Assembly (NCBI GenBank): GCA_946408345.1
Contig: CAMJRR010000005.1
Location: 1 to 64,000, forward strand
Length of the DNA: 64,000 nucleotides
Direction: 5' to 3'
Origin: an uncultured Bacteroidales bacterium
GTDB lineage: Bacteria; Bacteroidota; Bacteroidia; Bacteroidales; F082
Position numbers and translations under genes: made by a program
In this document: positions 1 through 7,933 of the stretch, piece after piece
How the letters are laid out: every line of letters begins with the position of its first letter
Position numbering within the stretch: the first letter of the stretch is position 1
The notes under the pieces: generated by a model
Told to the model about the DNA's origin: nothing
The model's input: only the letters and a program-made list of their open reading frames with translations
The model's database searches: none

Positions 1-122
1 TCTTTGAGTGCCTCAAGCCCTTCTTTCGTGACATAGTTGGGCACGCCTTCGGGCAAATACGCCCTCATCGGCACCCTCGGAATCTCTTCTTGATCGCCTT
101 CTTTTATGAAGCCTCTACTCAT
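1..122 (-). CDS. GreA/GreB-family elongation factor, N-terminal fragment (cut by window edge)
   Basis: Only the first 40 codons are inside the window; the gene continues past position 1. The start ATG (122..120) overlaps the stop of the upstream S46 peptidase in an ATGA, so the two are translationally coupled. The peptide begins MSRGFIKEGDQEE and continues with a proline-rich stretch and PNYVTKEGLEAL. This is how the Bacteroidota GreA/GreB-like proteins start: an acidic head, then the first residues of the coiled-coil domain that enters the RNA polymerase secondary channel to rescue backtracked complexes. The C-terminal domain cannot be seen, so the exact subfamily is open. Confidence 0.72.
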   Translation of the reverse strand, partial: MSRGFIKEGDQEEIPRVPMRAYLPEGVPNYVTKEGLEALK

Positions 123-2260
123 TTAATCACCAACTCCTTGATGATGTTGTCGCACTTACCCACCTTCTCAACGCACCAGAGCAGATAGTGGGCATCCATG
201 CAGATGGTGCGCTGCACCTTGTTCTCGAAGCTGAGGTCGCCGCTCATGGCTTCCCAGTTGCCGTCGAAGGCCAGACCGATGAGGTTGCCCTCGCCGTCGA
301 TGACGGGACTGCCCGAGTTGCCACCCGTGATGTCGTTGGTGGTGATGAAGTTGACGACCAACTCACCGTTTTCATTGGCATAACGACCATAGTCCTTCTT
401 GGCCACGAGGTCGCGCACATCCTGCGGAATGTCGAACTCCCAGTTGCCAGGCACATACTTGGCCATCACGCCGTCCATGGTGGTGTAATAGTTGTAGTTG
501 ACGGCATCGGCGGCCTTGTAAGGCTCCACGGTGCCGTAGGTCAGACGCATGGTGAAGTTGGCATCAGGATAGAAGTTGCGGTCGCTCTGCATCTCCATCA
601 GGCCCTTCATGTAGAGGCGCTCGCCTTGGTTGCCAAGGTTTTGGGCTTCCTCATACCGGGCATATAGAGTCTGGTAGGACTCAATGATGTTCATCGCGAG
701 GGCAAAAATCGGGTCTTTATCAAGAGCTTTGGGCTTCTGCATCCACTTCTCGAGACGAGCCTTGTCGGTGAAGACGGATTTAGCGAAGGCTTTGGCCACG
801 TATTCGGTAAAGTCACCATTGTTTTCCAAACCGATGCAGAGAATCTCGCTTGGCATCAGGTTGGCTTGGTTGTTCTTATAGAACAGTCCGAGTAGTGCGG
901 CCGTCACATCTTGGTCGAGAGGCATGCTATAGTCCTTGAAGAAGGTTTCCACGGCAGGCTGCATTTTCTCGGCAGCGGCCTTGATGTCGGCTTTGTCAGC
1001 CTTGTTTTCAAACATCTGGTTGATGCGCATGAACCTGCGGCTAAAGGAAATGGCTTCGCCACCGTTCCAACCCGCCTCACGATGGTAGACGAACGACTTC
1101 TGAATCTCATCGAGGATGTTCCACTTTTTTACAATGTCTTTGAAGATGTTGCCATATTCAGCCATGCGACCGGCATCGGCGCCGACCCATCTGGCGAAGT
1201 CTTCCTCTTGAGCTTGGCGGCGTTCATACACATGGTTACGCTTAAGCTGTTTCACCTGACCAATGTAGTATTTCCAATAGTTCGACACGCTGGCCTGCTT
1301 GGAGGCATATTTGATGAACACCTCTTGGTCGGCGTCCATGTGCTTGCGGTAGTTCTCGAGTTTAGTCGTGCGACAGTCGATGATGGCGGGACCTTCCTCT
1401 TCAATCACATTCTTCACAGTATAGGATGTGGAGTAACGGTCGGTCGAGCCGGGATATCCTAGGATCATGGCATAGTCGCCAGGCTTCACACCGCCTAAAT
1501 TAATAGGCAGGTACCATTTACTCTTCATCGGGATGTTGTCGGCGCTGTACTCGGCGGGACTACCGTCAGGTGCGGTATAGACGCGGAAGATGTTGAAGTC
1601 GCCCTTGTGGCGCGGCCAAGTCCAGTTGTCGGTGTCGGCGCCAAACTTGCCAATGCCCCATGGTGGGCAGCACACGAGTCGTACATCCTTGTATTCGTCA
1701 TACTCGAAGAGGATATATTGGTTGCCACTATAGAAAGGCTCAATCTCAATACGTACGTTGCGGTCTCCCTTACGGTCTTTCTCAAGTTGACGTGCGTTCT
1801 TTGCCACAAGTTCCTCGCGATCAGCCTCGCTGGTCTGAGCAGTAACACCTTTCAGCACGGCTTCAGTGACGTCTTCCACCTTATTTAAAAAGAGGACGGT
1901 GAGGCCTGGGTTGGGCAGTTCCTCACCCTTGCTTTTGGCCCAAAAGCCGTCGGTGAGGTAGTCATGCTCTATGGACGAGTGCTTCTGCACATAGCTCAAG
2001 CCACAGTGATGGTTGGTGAGTAGCAGGCCTTCGGTAGAGATGATCTCGCCCGTGCAGCCGCCACCGAATTGCACGATAGCGTCCTTAATGCTGGGTTGGT
2101 TGAAACTGAAAATCTGCTCAGCGGTGAGTTGGCAGCCCATAGCTTGCATCTCGGCCAGGTTTTGGCCATTCAGTGAATAAGGCAGCCACATGCCTTCGTC
2201 GGCGCGGACTACTGTAATTGTCAGCAATAATGCTGCGATTAATGAGAATACTTTTTTCAT
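119..2260 (-). CDS. S46-family dipeptidyl-peptidase (DPP7-like)
   Basis: A secreted or periplasmic serine exopeptidase that removes dipeptides from peptide N-termini, feeding amino-acid and peptide catabolism. The 713 residues match the family length. A signal peptide covers about residues 1-20. The trypsin-like triad is visible as H85 (LTNHHCG), D221 (HKGDF) and S649 (GGNSGSP). The residue that sets specificity lies in FDGNWEA: Gly667 is present here, as in DPP7 (hydrophobic or broad P1), where DPP11 has Arg for acidic P1. The gene lies 15 bp after a small membrane-protein gene and overlaps the GreA/B-like gene by 4 bp, so the three probably form one operon. Family assignment is firm; the DPP7 preference is inferred from one residue. 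Confidence 0.93.
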   Translation of the reverse strand: MKKVFSLIAALLLTITVVRADEGMWLPYSLNGQNLAEMQAMGCQLTAEQIFSFNQPSIKDAIVQFGGGCTGEIISTEGLLLTNHHCGLSYVQKHSSIEHDYLTDGFWAKSKGEELPNPGLTVLFLNKVEDVTEAVLKGVTAQTSEADREELVAKNARQLEKDRKGDRNVRIEIEPFYSGNQYILFEYDEYKDVRLVCCPPWGIGKFGADTDNWTWPRHKGDFNIFRVYTAPDGSPAEYSADNIPMKSKWYLPINLGGVKPGDYAMILGYPGSTDRYSTSYTVKNVIEEEGPAIIDCRTTKLENYRKHMDADQEVFIKYASKQASVSNYWKYYIGQVKQLKRNHVYERRQAQEEDFARWVGADAGRMAEYGNIFKDIVKKWNILDEIQKSFVYHREAGWNGGEAISFSRRFMRINQMFENKADKADIKAAAEKMQPAVETFFKDYSMPLDQDVTAALLGLFYKNNQANLMPSEILCIGLENNGDFTEYVAKAFAKSVFTDKARLEKWMQKPKALDKDPIFALAMNIIESYQTLYARYEEAQNLGNQGERLYMKGLMEMQSDRNFYPDANFTMRLTYGTVEPYKAADAVNYNYYTTMDGVMAKYVPGNWEFDIPQDVRDLVAKKDYGRYANENGELVVNFITTNDITGGNSGSPVIDGEGNLIGLAFDGNWEAMSGDLSFENKVQRTICMDAHYLLWCVEKVGKCDNIIKELVIK

Positions 2261-2275
2261 TGGAGTTATTTTAAT

Positions 2276-2491
2276 TTATTGATTTTCATCTTTTTTCTTC
2301 GGCACTCTCGACCCAAGCGTCAGAAACAGTCCGACGACGATTTCGGCAATCGTCATGCCAAGCATAAGCCATAGGGTATCGCTCCAAGTGCGTTTGCCAA
2401 AGATGGCAAAAAGCGCCGCTGCGACAATCATCCCCGCCCATGTGGCGAGACCTCCTTTCAGCAAATTCTTTTGGTCTTTCGAAAGTTTCAT
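2276..2491 (-). CDS. Small two-helix membrane protein, unknown function
   Basis: A 71-residue protein with a basic N-terminus (MKLSKDQKNLLKGG) followed by two hydrophobic helices at about residues 14-31 and 40-60 and a lysine-rich tail. No family was recognised. It is the first gene of an apparent operon with the S46 peptidase 15 bp downstream. A TATTTTTG element on the minus strand at 2531..2524 is a plausible -7 box. The short length, clear membrane topology and tight spacing favour a real gene. Confidence 0.6.
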   Translation of the reverse strand: MKLSKDQKNLLKGGLATWAGMIVAAALFAIFGKRTWSDTLWLMLGMTIAEIVVGLFLTLGSRVPKKKDENQ

Positions 2492-2577
2492 ATATTTGTA
2501 ATTTGAAAACTTGAAATCTTTCGCAAAAATAATAAAAATATACTGCCTACGTTGTTTTTATACTAAATCAAGCTATT

Positions 2578-3819
2578 ATGAACATTAAACAATTATTTCT
2601 CAAGGTGATGGCAGTCGGCGTGTTTTCTCTCACCGCCACTTTCATCAACGCACAATCACTTGACAATTACTACAAAAAACTATCGGAATTTGACGCTCAA
2701 TACCGTACCTACTACGACAGTGGGCAATATGGTTTGGCCATACAGCCCTTGACCGATTTGATCCACTATTTGGATTCGATAACGGTGTTCAAGGGTCCAG
2801 AATACGACGAGTCACGTGAGAAAATCGAACAATCCCTCGCCTATTTCAAAGCCAACACCTATTACAACCTTGCTTGCAGCTATTCCCTCTCTCACCAAAA
2901 GAAAGCCGCATTATCCGCATTAGAAAACGCCATAGACTTAGGTTATAAGGACTATGGCAACATGAAAAACGACTCGGACTTTGATTTCATTCGCAACGAA
3001 AAGAGATTCAAGGCTTTACTGAAACAGATTGAACAATACGATAACCTGTCTGTTTTAAAGAGTGCGGCTCCTTATTCGCATGAAGACACCGACTCCTTGC
3101 CTCGTTTCAGCTATCAGTCAGCGGAGGATATGCGCTTGAAGAATGTCAAAGAATTCTTCTCCTTGGATGAGGTAGCGGGCGAAGGCGACGAGATCTCGAA
3201 AATCCTCAACCTCCTCCGTTTTGTCCATGATTCCATCCGTCATGATGGCGGCAATTATGCGCTTTGCGAGTTTGATGCCATTGACATCTACAATTACCAC
3301 AAATCGACAGGCAAGGGTGTGAATTGCAGACATCTGGCCATCACTTTAAATGAGATGTATCTGTCGTTGGGCATCCCCTCACGCTATGTGACTTGTATGC
3401 CCAAAGACCCCAATGACCAGGACTGTCACGTGATTAATGTGGTGTGGTCAAGCCAACTGAAAAAATGGATTTGGGTCGACCCAACCTTCTATGCATTCGT
3501 GACGGACGAGAACGGCACTTTGTTGGGAATCGCCGAGGTGCGCGAACGCCTCATCGACGGCCGTCCCTTGGTGCTCAACGAGGACGCCAACTGGAACCAC
3601 GAGAGCCAGCAAACCAAGGAACACTATCTGGAAAACTACATGGCCAAGAACCTGTATTACATCGAGTGCGTCACCGAGAACCGCTTCAATCCGGAGAGCC
3701 GTTACAGGGACACAGGATCAAGTTATGTCAAACTTGTGCCCTCGGATGACAAAGAAGAATCCTCCGAGCGGATGGTATTCACTCACGACGCCGACTATTT
3801 CTGGCAGGCTCCCGAGTGA
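2578..3819 (+). CDS. Secreted transglutaminase-like protein with TPR-like N-terminal region
   Basis: A signal peptide (about residues 1-25, ending in FINAQS) precedes a helical region about 150 residues long. Its Tyr/Ala-rich pattern (NTYYNLACSYSL, KKAALSALENAIDLGYKD) reads as TPR-like repeats. The second half carries a transglutaminase/protease-like core with a Cys in GVNCRHLAI, a His in DCHVINVVW and an Asp in WVDPTFYAF, the usual order of the papain-like triad. Such proteins act in the periplasm as peptidases or cross-linkers; the substrate cannot be told. It is monocistronic and divergent from the operon to its left. Confidence 0.8.
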   Translation: MNIKQLFLKVMAVGVFSLTATFINAQSLDNYYKKLSEFDAQYRTYYDSGQYGLAIQPLTDLIHYLDSITVFKGPEYDESREKIEQSLAYFKANTYYNLACSYSLSHQKKAALSALENAIDLGYKDYGNMKNDSDFDFIRNEKRFKALLKQIEQYDNLSVLKSAAPYSHEDTDSLPRFSYQSAEDMRLKNVKEFFSLDEVAGEGDEISKILNLLRFVHDSIRHDGGNYALCEFDAIDIYNYHKSTGKGVNCRHLAITLNEMYLSLGIPSRYVTCMPKDPNDQDCHVINVVWSSQLKKWIWVDPTFYAFVTDENGTLLGIAEVRERLIDGRPLVLNEDANWNHESQQTKEHYLENYMAKNLYYIECVTENRFNPESRYRDTGSSYVKLVPSDDKEESSERMVFTHDADYFWQAPE

Positions 3820-3832
3820 TACAAACAAAAAA

Positions 3833-3859
3833 CCCCTCCTGATGGGGAAAAAGGAGGGG
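3833..3859 (-). terminator. Hairpin terminator for the yceD-rpmF transcript
   Basis: Arms CCCCTCCT and AGGAGGGG are separated by 11 bases. Read on the minus strand the hairpin is followed by TTTTTTGTTTG, fitting an intrinsic terminator about 200 bases after the rpmF stop. The plus-strand side lacks a T-run, so it would stop the transglutaminase gene's transcript poorly. Confidence 0.5.
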
Positions 3860-4063
3860 AAAAACAATATAAAGATTATGAAAAAAATCCGACTTTATTT
3901 TTTCTCAATGCTCTCGCATCGAAAACTGATGCAAAGATAAGCATTATTTTCATTCACGGCACACTTTTGGACATTTTTTTGGAAATTTTTCCAATTTTTT
4001 ATCCCATCAGGGTACAAATCACCCTTTCCCGTCCACGTTGGAGCCGTGATCACGCGCCAGCAA

Positions 4064-4249
4064 TCACTGCTTGGCGGCCATGACCAGCTGACCTCTGTAG
4101 TACAGGTCGCCGTCCACGTAGTAAGCACGGTGCATCACGTGCATGGTGCCAGTGGTAGGATCGATGGTCACGTTCGGGGTTTCAGCCTTGTAATGTGTTC
4201 TTCTCTTAGCGCCTCTGGTATGAGACTGTCTTCTTTTAGGATGTGCCAT
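4064..4249 (-). CDS. rpmF: 50S ribosomal protein L32
   Basis: A 61-residue basic protein beginning MAHPKRRQSHTRGAKRR, the characteristic N-terminus of bL32, with the conserved middle region around CHR-less VMHRAYYVDGDLYYRG. It lacks the four zinc-binding cysteines of the C+ form, so it is the zinc-free type. It follows the YceD-family gene with a 35 bp gap, the conserved yceD-rpmF pair of bacteria. Confidence 0.97.
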   Translation of the reverse strand: MAHPKRRQSHTRGAKRRTHYKAETPNVTIDPTTGTMHVMHRAYYVDGDLYYRGQLVMAAKQ

Positions 4250-4284
4250 TTCTTTGTTATTTTAACTAGTTAATTACCAATTGT

Positions 4285-4815
4285 TTATTTATCGTTCAAA
4301 TCTATGTCTTTCAAAGCGGCCCAACGCGGGTCGATGGTGTCGGGGGCTTCTTCCTCCTCGGCGGGTGCCTCCTCGCGGTTGAGCATCTCAATCACGGCGG
4401 GGTTGCACTGGCCTTCGGGATGCACGCGGTGCATCGGGATGGCGAGGATGATGTACTCATACACCAATGGGCGGATGTCGTATTCGTTCAGATCGGGCGA
4501 AACGACAGCCACGTCGTCCGACTCTTCGGCATTCTCCGTTCCCAACTTGATGAAGAAGTCCTGCTGGCTCTCGATAGGCTGGTCGAACTCGTCGGCGCAG
4601 CGGTCGCAAGGCACGCGCACGCTACCGTTGAGGTCGAAGTGCAGCGTCAGCATGGTCTCCTGGCGGTCGATATCGACCTTGACAGACACCTTTCCTTGCT
4701 GAACTTCGGAGTAATCCATCCCTGCGAAGAAATCGTTATTGATCTCATACTCAAAGGAATGGCTCCCAAGGGCAAGGCCGCTGACCGGAATCAGGAATTC
4801 GTTCTTCTTTTCCAT
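4285..4815 (-). CDS. YceD/DUF177-family protein (23S rRNA accumulation)
   Basis: A 176-residue acidic protein upstream of rpmF. The family signature is visible as VRVPCDRCADEFDQPI at about residues 68-83, a CxxC-type motif conserved in DUF177. The C-terminus is Glu-rich and ends DPRWAALKDIDLNDK, the family's typical W-A-L-K-D/L ending. In E. coli and plants YceD homologues are needed for normal 23S rRNA accumulation. Co-transcription with rpmF is conserved widely and supports the call. The start matches the expected N-terminus and is preceded by an AT-rich promoter region shared with the divergent gene at 4924. Confidence 0.88.
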   Translation of the reverse strand: MEKKNEFLIPVSGLALGSHSFEYEINNDFFAGMDYSEVQQGKVSVKVDIDRQETMLTLHFDLNGSVRVPCDRCADEFDQPIESQQDFFIKLGTENAEESDDVAVVSPDLNEYDIRPLVYEYIILAIPMHRVHPEGQCNPAVIEMLNREEAPAEEEEAPDTIDPRWAALKDIDLNDK

Positions 4816-4923
4816 TCTGCCTAAAAATCGGGCTGCAAAAGTACGGAATTAATTTGAATGTGGAACATTTGAAGTGGATTTTTCGCAAAATTCACTATTT
4901 TTGCCTCACTAAAACCGCTGATT

Positions 4924-5208
4924 ATGACACGCATCGAACGCATCACAAACATGGAATCCCTCTTCGACAAGAGCGAGGAGGTCGTCAAACGACTGGAAGC
5001 GGCCATCAAGGACTTCTCAGAAATTGAACACGACATCGCCAAGTTGGAGGCCTATTACAACTCGCCGCAGTGGCGCAAAGACTTCGAAGCAGACGAGGCC
5101 GGCAAACTGCCCAAGGACCTCAAGCGTGGTGTCTTGAGCGAGGACGGCATCTACGACCTACTGTCAGACTATCAATGCTTGAAGGATCAGATTAGAACTG
5201 TAGAATAG
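4924..5208 (+). CDS. DUF4298 domain-containing protein
   Basis: A 94-residue, mostly helical acidic protein. The patterns RIERITNMESLFDKS, YYNSPQWRKDFEADEAGKLP and RGVLSEDGIYDLL match the DUF4298 family, small cytoplasmic proteins of Bacteroidota and Firmicutes with no known function. A TATTTTTG element at 4896-4903 lies 20 bp upstream of the start and is the likely -7 box. The next gene begins 10 bp after the stop, so the two are probably one transcript. Confidence 0.8.
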   Translation: MTRIERITNMESLFDKSEEVVKRLEAAIKDFSEIEHDIAKLEAYYNSPQWRKDFEADEAGKLPKDLKRGVLSEDGIYDLLSDYQCLKDQIRTVE

Positions 5209-5218
5209 CACTAATGAT

Positions 5219-5704
5219 ATGCACAAACTCAGAGAAATAGCTGGCTATGCCCTCGGTGGCTCGATGTTCGTGCTCCTCATCCCAACCCTGATGTGGCTGG
5301 CTTCAGGGCGTCCTGATCTTTGTGCCATCCCCGTTGGGAGGATAGTGATAGCCATTGTGCTCGCTGTGGTTGGGCTGTCGCTCAGCGTGTGGAGCATCGT
5401 CTACATGCGGCGCAAAGGCGACGGCAACCCCATGGATGCCTTCGGGCATGAGGTGGCACCTCGCACGAAGCACCTGATGACAGAAGGTCCCTACCGTCTG
5501 AGCCGCAACCCCATGCTGACGGGGAGCTTCGTCTATTACGCTGGCATCTGCGTCTTTCTGTGGAGTTGGCAGGCGTTACTGGTGTTCATCGCATTCATTA
5601 TCATCATGCTCCTACAAGTGCGCAGCGAGGAGAAGCGGCTTCGCAAGGATTTTGGCGAGGAGTATGAGGCATATTGCCGCAGGACAGGGCGGTTTTGGCC
5701 GTAG
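5219..5704 (+). CDS. Isoprenylcysteine carboxyl methyltransferase/PEMT-like membrane protein
   Basis: A 161-residue integral membrane protein with four or so hydrophobic helices. The C-terminal signature EGPYRLSRNPMLTGS followed by EEKRLRKDFGEEYEAYCRRTGRFWP is the S-adenosylmethionine-binding region of the ICMT/phospholipid methyltransferase superfamily. In bacteria such proteins methylate lipids or small molecules; the substrate here is unknown. It is paired with the DUF4298 gene. A second, separate homologue lies at 10282. Its stop codon directly abuts the repeat unit at 5705. Confidence 0.85.
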   Translation: MHKLREIAGYALGGSMFVLLIPTLMWLASGRPDLCAIPVGRIVIAIVLAVVGLSLSVWSIVYMRRKGDGNPMDAFGHEVAPRTKHLMTEGPYRLSRNPMLTGSFVYYAGICVFLWSWQALLVFIAFIIIMLLQVRSEEKRLRKDFGEEYEAYCRRTGRFWP

Positions 5705-5833
5705 CAGCAGCCATGTCGTGCTTTGCGTTTTTATTTCTCTAACCGAAACGACCCGAACTTTTCCGAAACCTTTCGGATACTTCGGATTATTTCGGTTAGA
5801 GAGTTTTGTGTGACCCCAGCAGCCATGTCGTGC
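5705..5833. repeat. 17-bp direct repeats flanking a nested inverted repeat
   Basis: CAGCAGCCATGTCGTGC occurs at 5705-5721 and again, perfectly, at 5817-5833. Between the copies lies a perfect 13-bp inverted repeat (TCTCTAACCGAAA at 5736-5748, TTTCGGTTAGAGA at 5790-5802). Inside it are further CCGAA/TTCGG pairs, including CCGAAA-CC-TTTCGG at 5763-5776. The whole could fold into one long stem with three CCGAA/TTCGG segments. The layout resembles a small non-autonomous element with a target duplication, or a terminator embedded in a dispersed repeat. Confidence 0.7.
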
Positions 5834-5900
5834 CAGCGTGGACAAGTATGGCGGCGGGCATCTATGGCTGCAGATAAATGCATTTAACTCTATTTCAAAG

Positions 5901-6338
5901 CTACAACGCCCCAATAATAAAGTTCCAAACGAGGAAACGGAGGAACTTGCCAACGAGGAGCAAGAGCATGGTTCCCACGGGCTTGGTTTTGAAAAAGCCG
6001 AGGGCGAGGGTGAAAACGTCGCCGATGAAAGGCACCCAGGCGAGCAGGGCGAGCCAGATGCCGTAGCGGTCGACTTTCTTTTTTTGACGCTCCATGGCCT
6101 CCGGACTCACCTTGAACCACCGCTCAATCCATTCCCAACGACCGATGCGCCCGATCCAATAGGTGGTGACGCTTCCGAGCCAGTTGCCCAAGGTGCCGAC
6201 GACGAGGCTGCCGATAGGGTTGTGCGTGGCCATAAGCACAGCCACATACAGCGCGTCGGAGCTGAACGGCACGATGGTTGCCGCCAGAAAGGTGCCCAAA
6301 AACAGGCCCAAGAGACCGAGACTTTCAAGCCAGGACAT
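5901..6338 (-). CDS. YqaA-family (DedA/SNARE-associated type) membrane protein
   Basis: A 145-residue protein with four hydrophobic segments. The patterns VPFSSDALYVAVL, GNWLGSVTTYWIGRIGR and WVPFIGDVFTLALGFF are those of the YqaA/COG1238 family, relatives of DedA proteins that flip or sort lipids across the inner membrane. The start ATG at 6338 gives the usual N-terminus (a short amphipathic head, then the first helix). It is monocistronic and faces the HNH gene across a 433-bp gap. Confidence 0.85.
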   Translation of the reverse strand: MSWLESLGLLGLFLGTFLAATIVPFSSDALYVAVLMATHNPIGSLVVGTLGNWLGSVTTYWIGRIGRWEWIERWFKVSPEAMERQKKKVDRYGIWLALLAWVPFIGDVFTLALGFFKTKPVGTMLLLLVGKFLRFLVWNFIIGAL

Positions 6339-6410
6339 TAGACCGGAATTTTTGGCAAAATTATGGAAAAATCCTGTTTCGATTCCAATTGTCTCAAGAT
6401 GAGGCAGATG

Positions 6411-6434
6411 AACTGGTCACAATTGTGACCGGTT
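6411..6434. repeat. 24-bp near-perfect palindrome, possible operator
   Basis: The core GGTCACAATTGTGACC (6415-6430) is a perfect palindrome, extended to AAC and GTT on either side with one mismatch. It lies 77 bp upstream of the minus-strand YqaA gene. The short symmetric form suits a dimeric regulator better than a terminator, since no T-run follows on either strand. Confidence 0.45.
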
Positions 6435-6495
6435 GCGAAACTTGAAGCATTCCGTACCCTCCCCCAGGTGACATCAGTCCTGCCCCTTGCCGTCA

Positions 6496-6514
6496 TAGCG
6501 GGCTTGACCCGCTA
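6496..6514. repeat. REP-like hairpin
   Basis: TAGCGGG and CCCGCTA enclose five bases. With its surroundings (CGTCATAGCGGGCTTGACCC) it resembles a dispersed extragenic palindrome I know from several bacterial groups. Other genomic copies cannot be checked here. Confidence 0.45.
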
Positions 6515-6771
6515 TCTCCTAAACGGAAAAGGGATTCAGTTAGTTCCATTTTGGAACATACTGCATCGACAACACGGTATATCATCTCGGCGCCTCGCTG
6601 AAGAATTTGGGAAAGAAATGGTTTGCTTTTAGCAGGATGGAGATGGGCACGGAGGGATTGTTATTTAAGATTTGATAAAGAGCAGAAAAACACACTCAAA
6701 TTGAGTACTTCAAAAAGAGCTTTGTTTAGAAGATTATTTTTACTTTTGCAAACACAAAAGCTACAAGTAGA

Positions 6772-7533
6772 ATGTCAAATAACAAATGGACTAGAGAGGA
6801 ATTAATCCTCGCGCTTGATTTATACTTTCGCCTGCCTTTTGGGCGGTTGAATCGTTCAACGCCTGAAGTAATAGAACTAGCTAATCTAATAAAACGAACC
6901 AATAATAGCGTTGCCTTGAGACTCGTCAATTTTGCCGCTTGTGACCCAGTAATCATAAATAGTGGACGTACAGGAATGCCTGGTGGATTATCTATCTGTA
7001 AACCAATATGGGATGAATATGTTGGCAGGAAGGAAGAATTGTTCTACGATGCACAACAAATCAAAGCAAACTTACTCCATAGTTCGATAGAAAATCTTGT
7101 TGGTATTACCGAAAATGACCTCGTTGGCAAAGATAAAAAAGCTTTTGTCAAACAACGCGTAAACCAAGACGCATTTCGTTCTATGATTCTCAACCTATAC
7201 GAAAAACGCTGTGCTTTAACAGGAATCAACATACCTGCATTATTGGTTGCCAGCCACATTATTCCATGGGTTGTTAATCAACAAGAAAGATTAAATCCTG
7301 AAAACGGATTGTGCTTGTCCGCATTGTATGATAAAGCATTCGACAAAGGCTTTATCAGTTTTGATGACCAATATCGTGTAATACTGGCCGAAAAGCTCAA
7401 ACTATATCAATCAGAACCTTATTACGGAAAACATTTTGCTCCTATTAAAGGACAAACTATCGCATTACCAGAATACCATAGGCCAAACAAAGTGTTTCTT
7501 GAATGGCACAGGGACTGCATATTTAACAAGTGA
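6772..7533 (+). CDS. HNH endonuclease domain protein
   Basis: A 253-residue cytoplasmic protein. The C-terminal half is an HNH nuclease of the restriction-enzyme-associated type. CALTGINIPALLVASHIIPW supplies the first Cys and the catalytic His (residues about 143-162), and RLNPENGLCLSALYDKAFD supplies the Asn and second metal-site region. The N-terminal half (WTREELILALDLYFRLPFG) is a conserved helical region seen in front of such HNH domains, probably involved in DNA recognition. No methyltransferase lies beside it, so it may be a modification-dependent or orphan nuclease. Its stop overlaps the next gene's ATG (TGATG), so the pair is coupled. It is AT-rich compared with its neighbours, which suggests transfer. 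Confidence 0.85.
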   Translation: MSNNKWTREELILALDLYFRLPFGRLNRSTPEVIELANLIKRTNNSVALRLVNFAACDPVIINSGRTGMPGGLSICKPIWDEYVGRKEELFYDAQQIKANLLHSSIENLVGITENDLVGKDKKAFVKQRVNQDAFRSMILNLYEKRCALTGINIPALLVASHIIPWVVNQQERLNPENGLCLSALYDKAFDKGFISFDDQYRVILAEKLKLYQSEPYYGKHFAPIKGQTIALPEYHRPNKVFLEWHRDCIFNK

Positions 7534-7745
7534 TGGAAAACCCTCCAAGATATAAAATCGGTGATACCATTTACTGGTACTGTGACAAAGAACAACGAAC
7601 TCACCATGCCATAGTCGAATTCGTAAACTTCGTACATATTGGCAGGTTTTATGAGGATATTAACTATGAAGTTGAAGTTGTCTGTTGCGGTGAAAAGAAA
7701 ACTATGTTTATCGATGAATATGACGCAATGCCAACCGACTTTTAA
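7533..7745 (+). CDS. Small hypothetical protein coupled to the HNH gene
   Basis: A 70-residue protein (MENPPRYKIGDTIYWY...). The ATG at 7533 overlaps the HNH stop in TGATG. The sequence looks like a small beta-barrel (KIGDTIYWYCDKEQ, HHAIVEFVNFVHIG, YEVEVVCCGEKKTMFIDEYDA), but no family was recognised. Coupling suggests a partner of the HNH nuclease, for example an accessory or immunity role; this is inference only. Confidence 0.6.
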   Translation: MENPPRYKIGDTIYWYCDKEQRTHHAIVEFVNFVHIGRFYEDINYEVEVVCCGEKKTMFIDEYDAMPTDF

Positions 7746-7764
7746 TACTTAAAATATTCATTCT

Positions 7765-7920
7765 ATGTCCTGCCTCCAAGTCATACTAGCCATTATCTTC
7801 CCGCCGCTGGCGGTGATCGACCGCGGCTGCGGGTCGATGCTCATCGTGCTTCTGCTCACGCTCTGCGGCTGGGTACCCGGCGTCATCGCAGCATTGATCA
7901 TCCTCAACAAGAACAAATAA
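7765..7920 (+). CDS. YqaE/Pmp3-family membrane peptide
   Basis: A 51-residue protein. It starts MSCLQVILAIIFPPLAVID and continues with RGCGSMLIVLLLTLCGWVPGVIAALIIL, the two-helix pattern of the Pmp3/YqaE stress-related proteolipids. These sit in the cytoplasmic membrane and affect ion homeostasis in yeast and plants; the bacterial role is unclear. The gene ends 13 bp before the next start, so co-transcription is likely. Confidence 0.85.
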   Translation: MSCLQVILAIIFPPLAVIDRGCGSMLIVLLLTLCGWVPGVIAALIILNKNK

Positions 7921-7933
7921 AAATCACCAAAAT

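Larger units (their letters stand above)
6339..6771. other. Gene-free interval with three small palindromes
   Basis: No open frame with coding character was found in this 433-bp gap between divergently transcribed genes. It contains a near-perfect 24-bp palindrome (6411-6434), a hairpin of the CGGG-CCCG type (6496-6514) and a short GTTCCA-TTT-TGGAAC hairpin (6543-6557). A TACTTTTG at 6741-6748, with TTTG at 6721-6724, is a possible promoter for the HNH gene, although the 16-bp spacer is short. Confidence 0.6.

Noticed and set aside
911..1462. Open frame antisense to the S46 peptidase (and a similar one at 188-667)
   Set aside because: Opposite a full-length peptidase with all catalytic residues; no independent coding signal.
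3979..3994. TTGGAAATTTTTCCAA hairpin as terminator
   Set aside because: The stem is short and AT-rich, with almost no loop, and no T-run on the strand that would need it; the GC-rich hairpin at 3833 is the better candidate.
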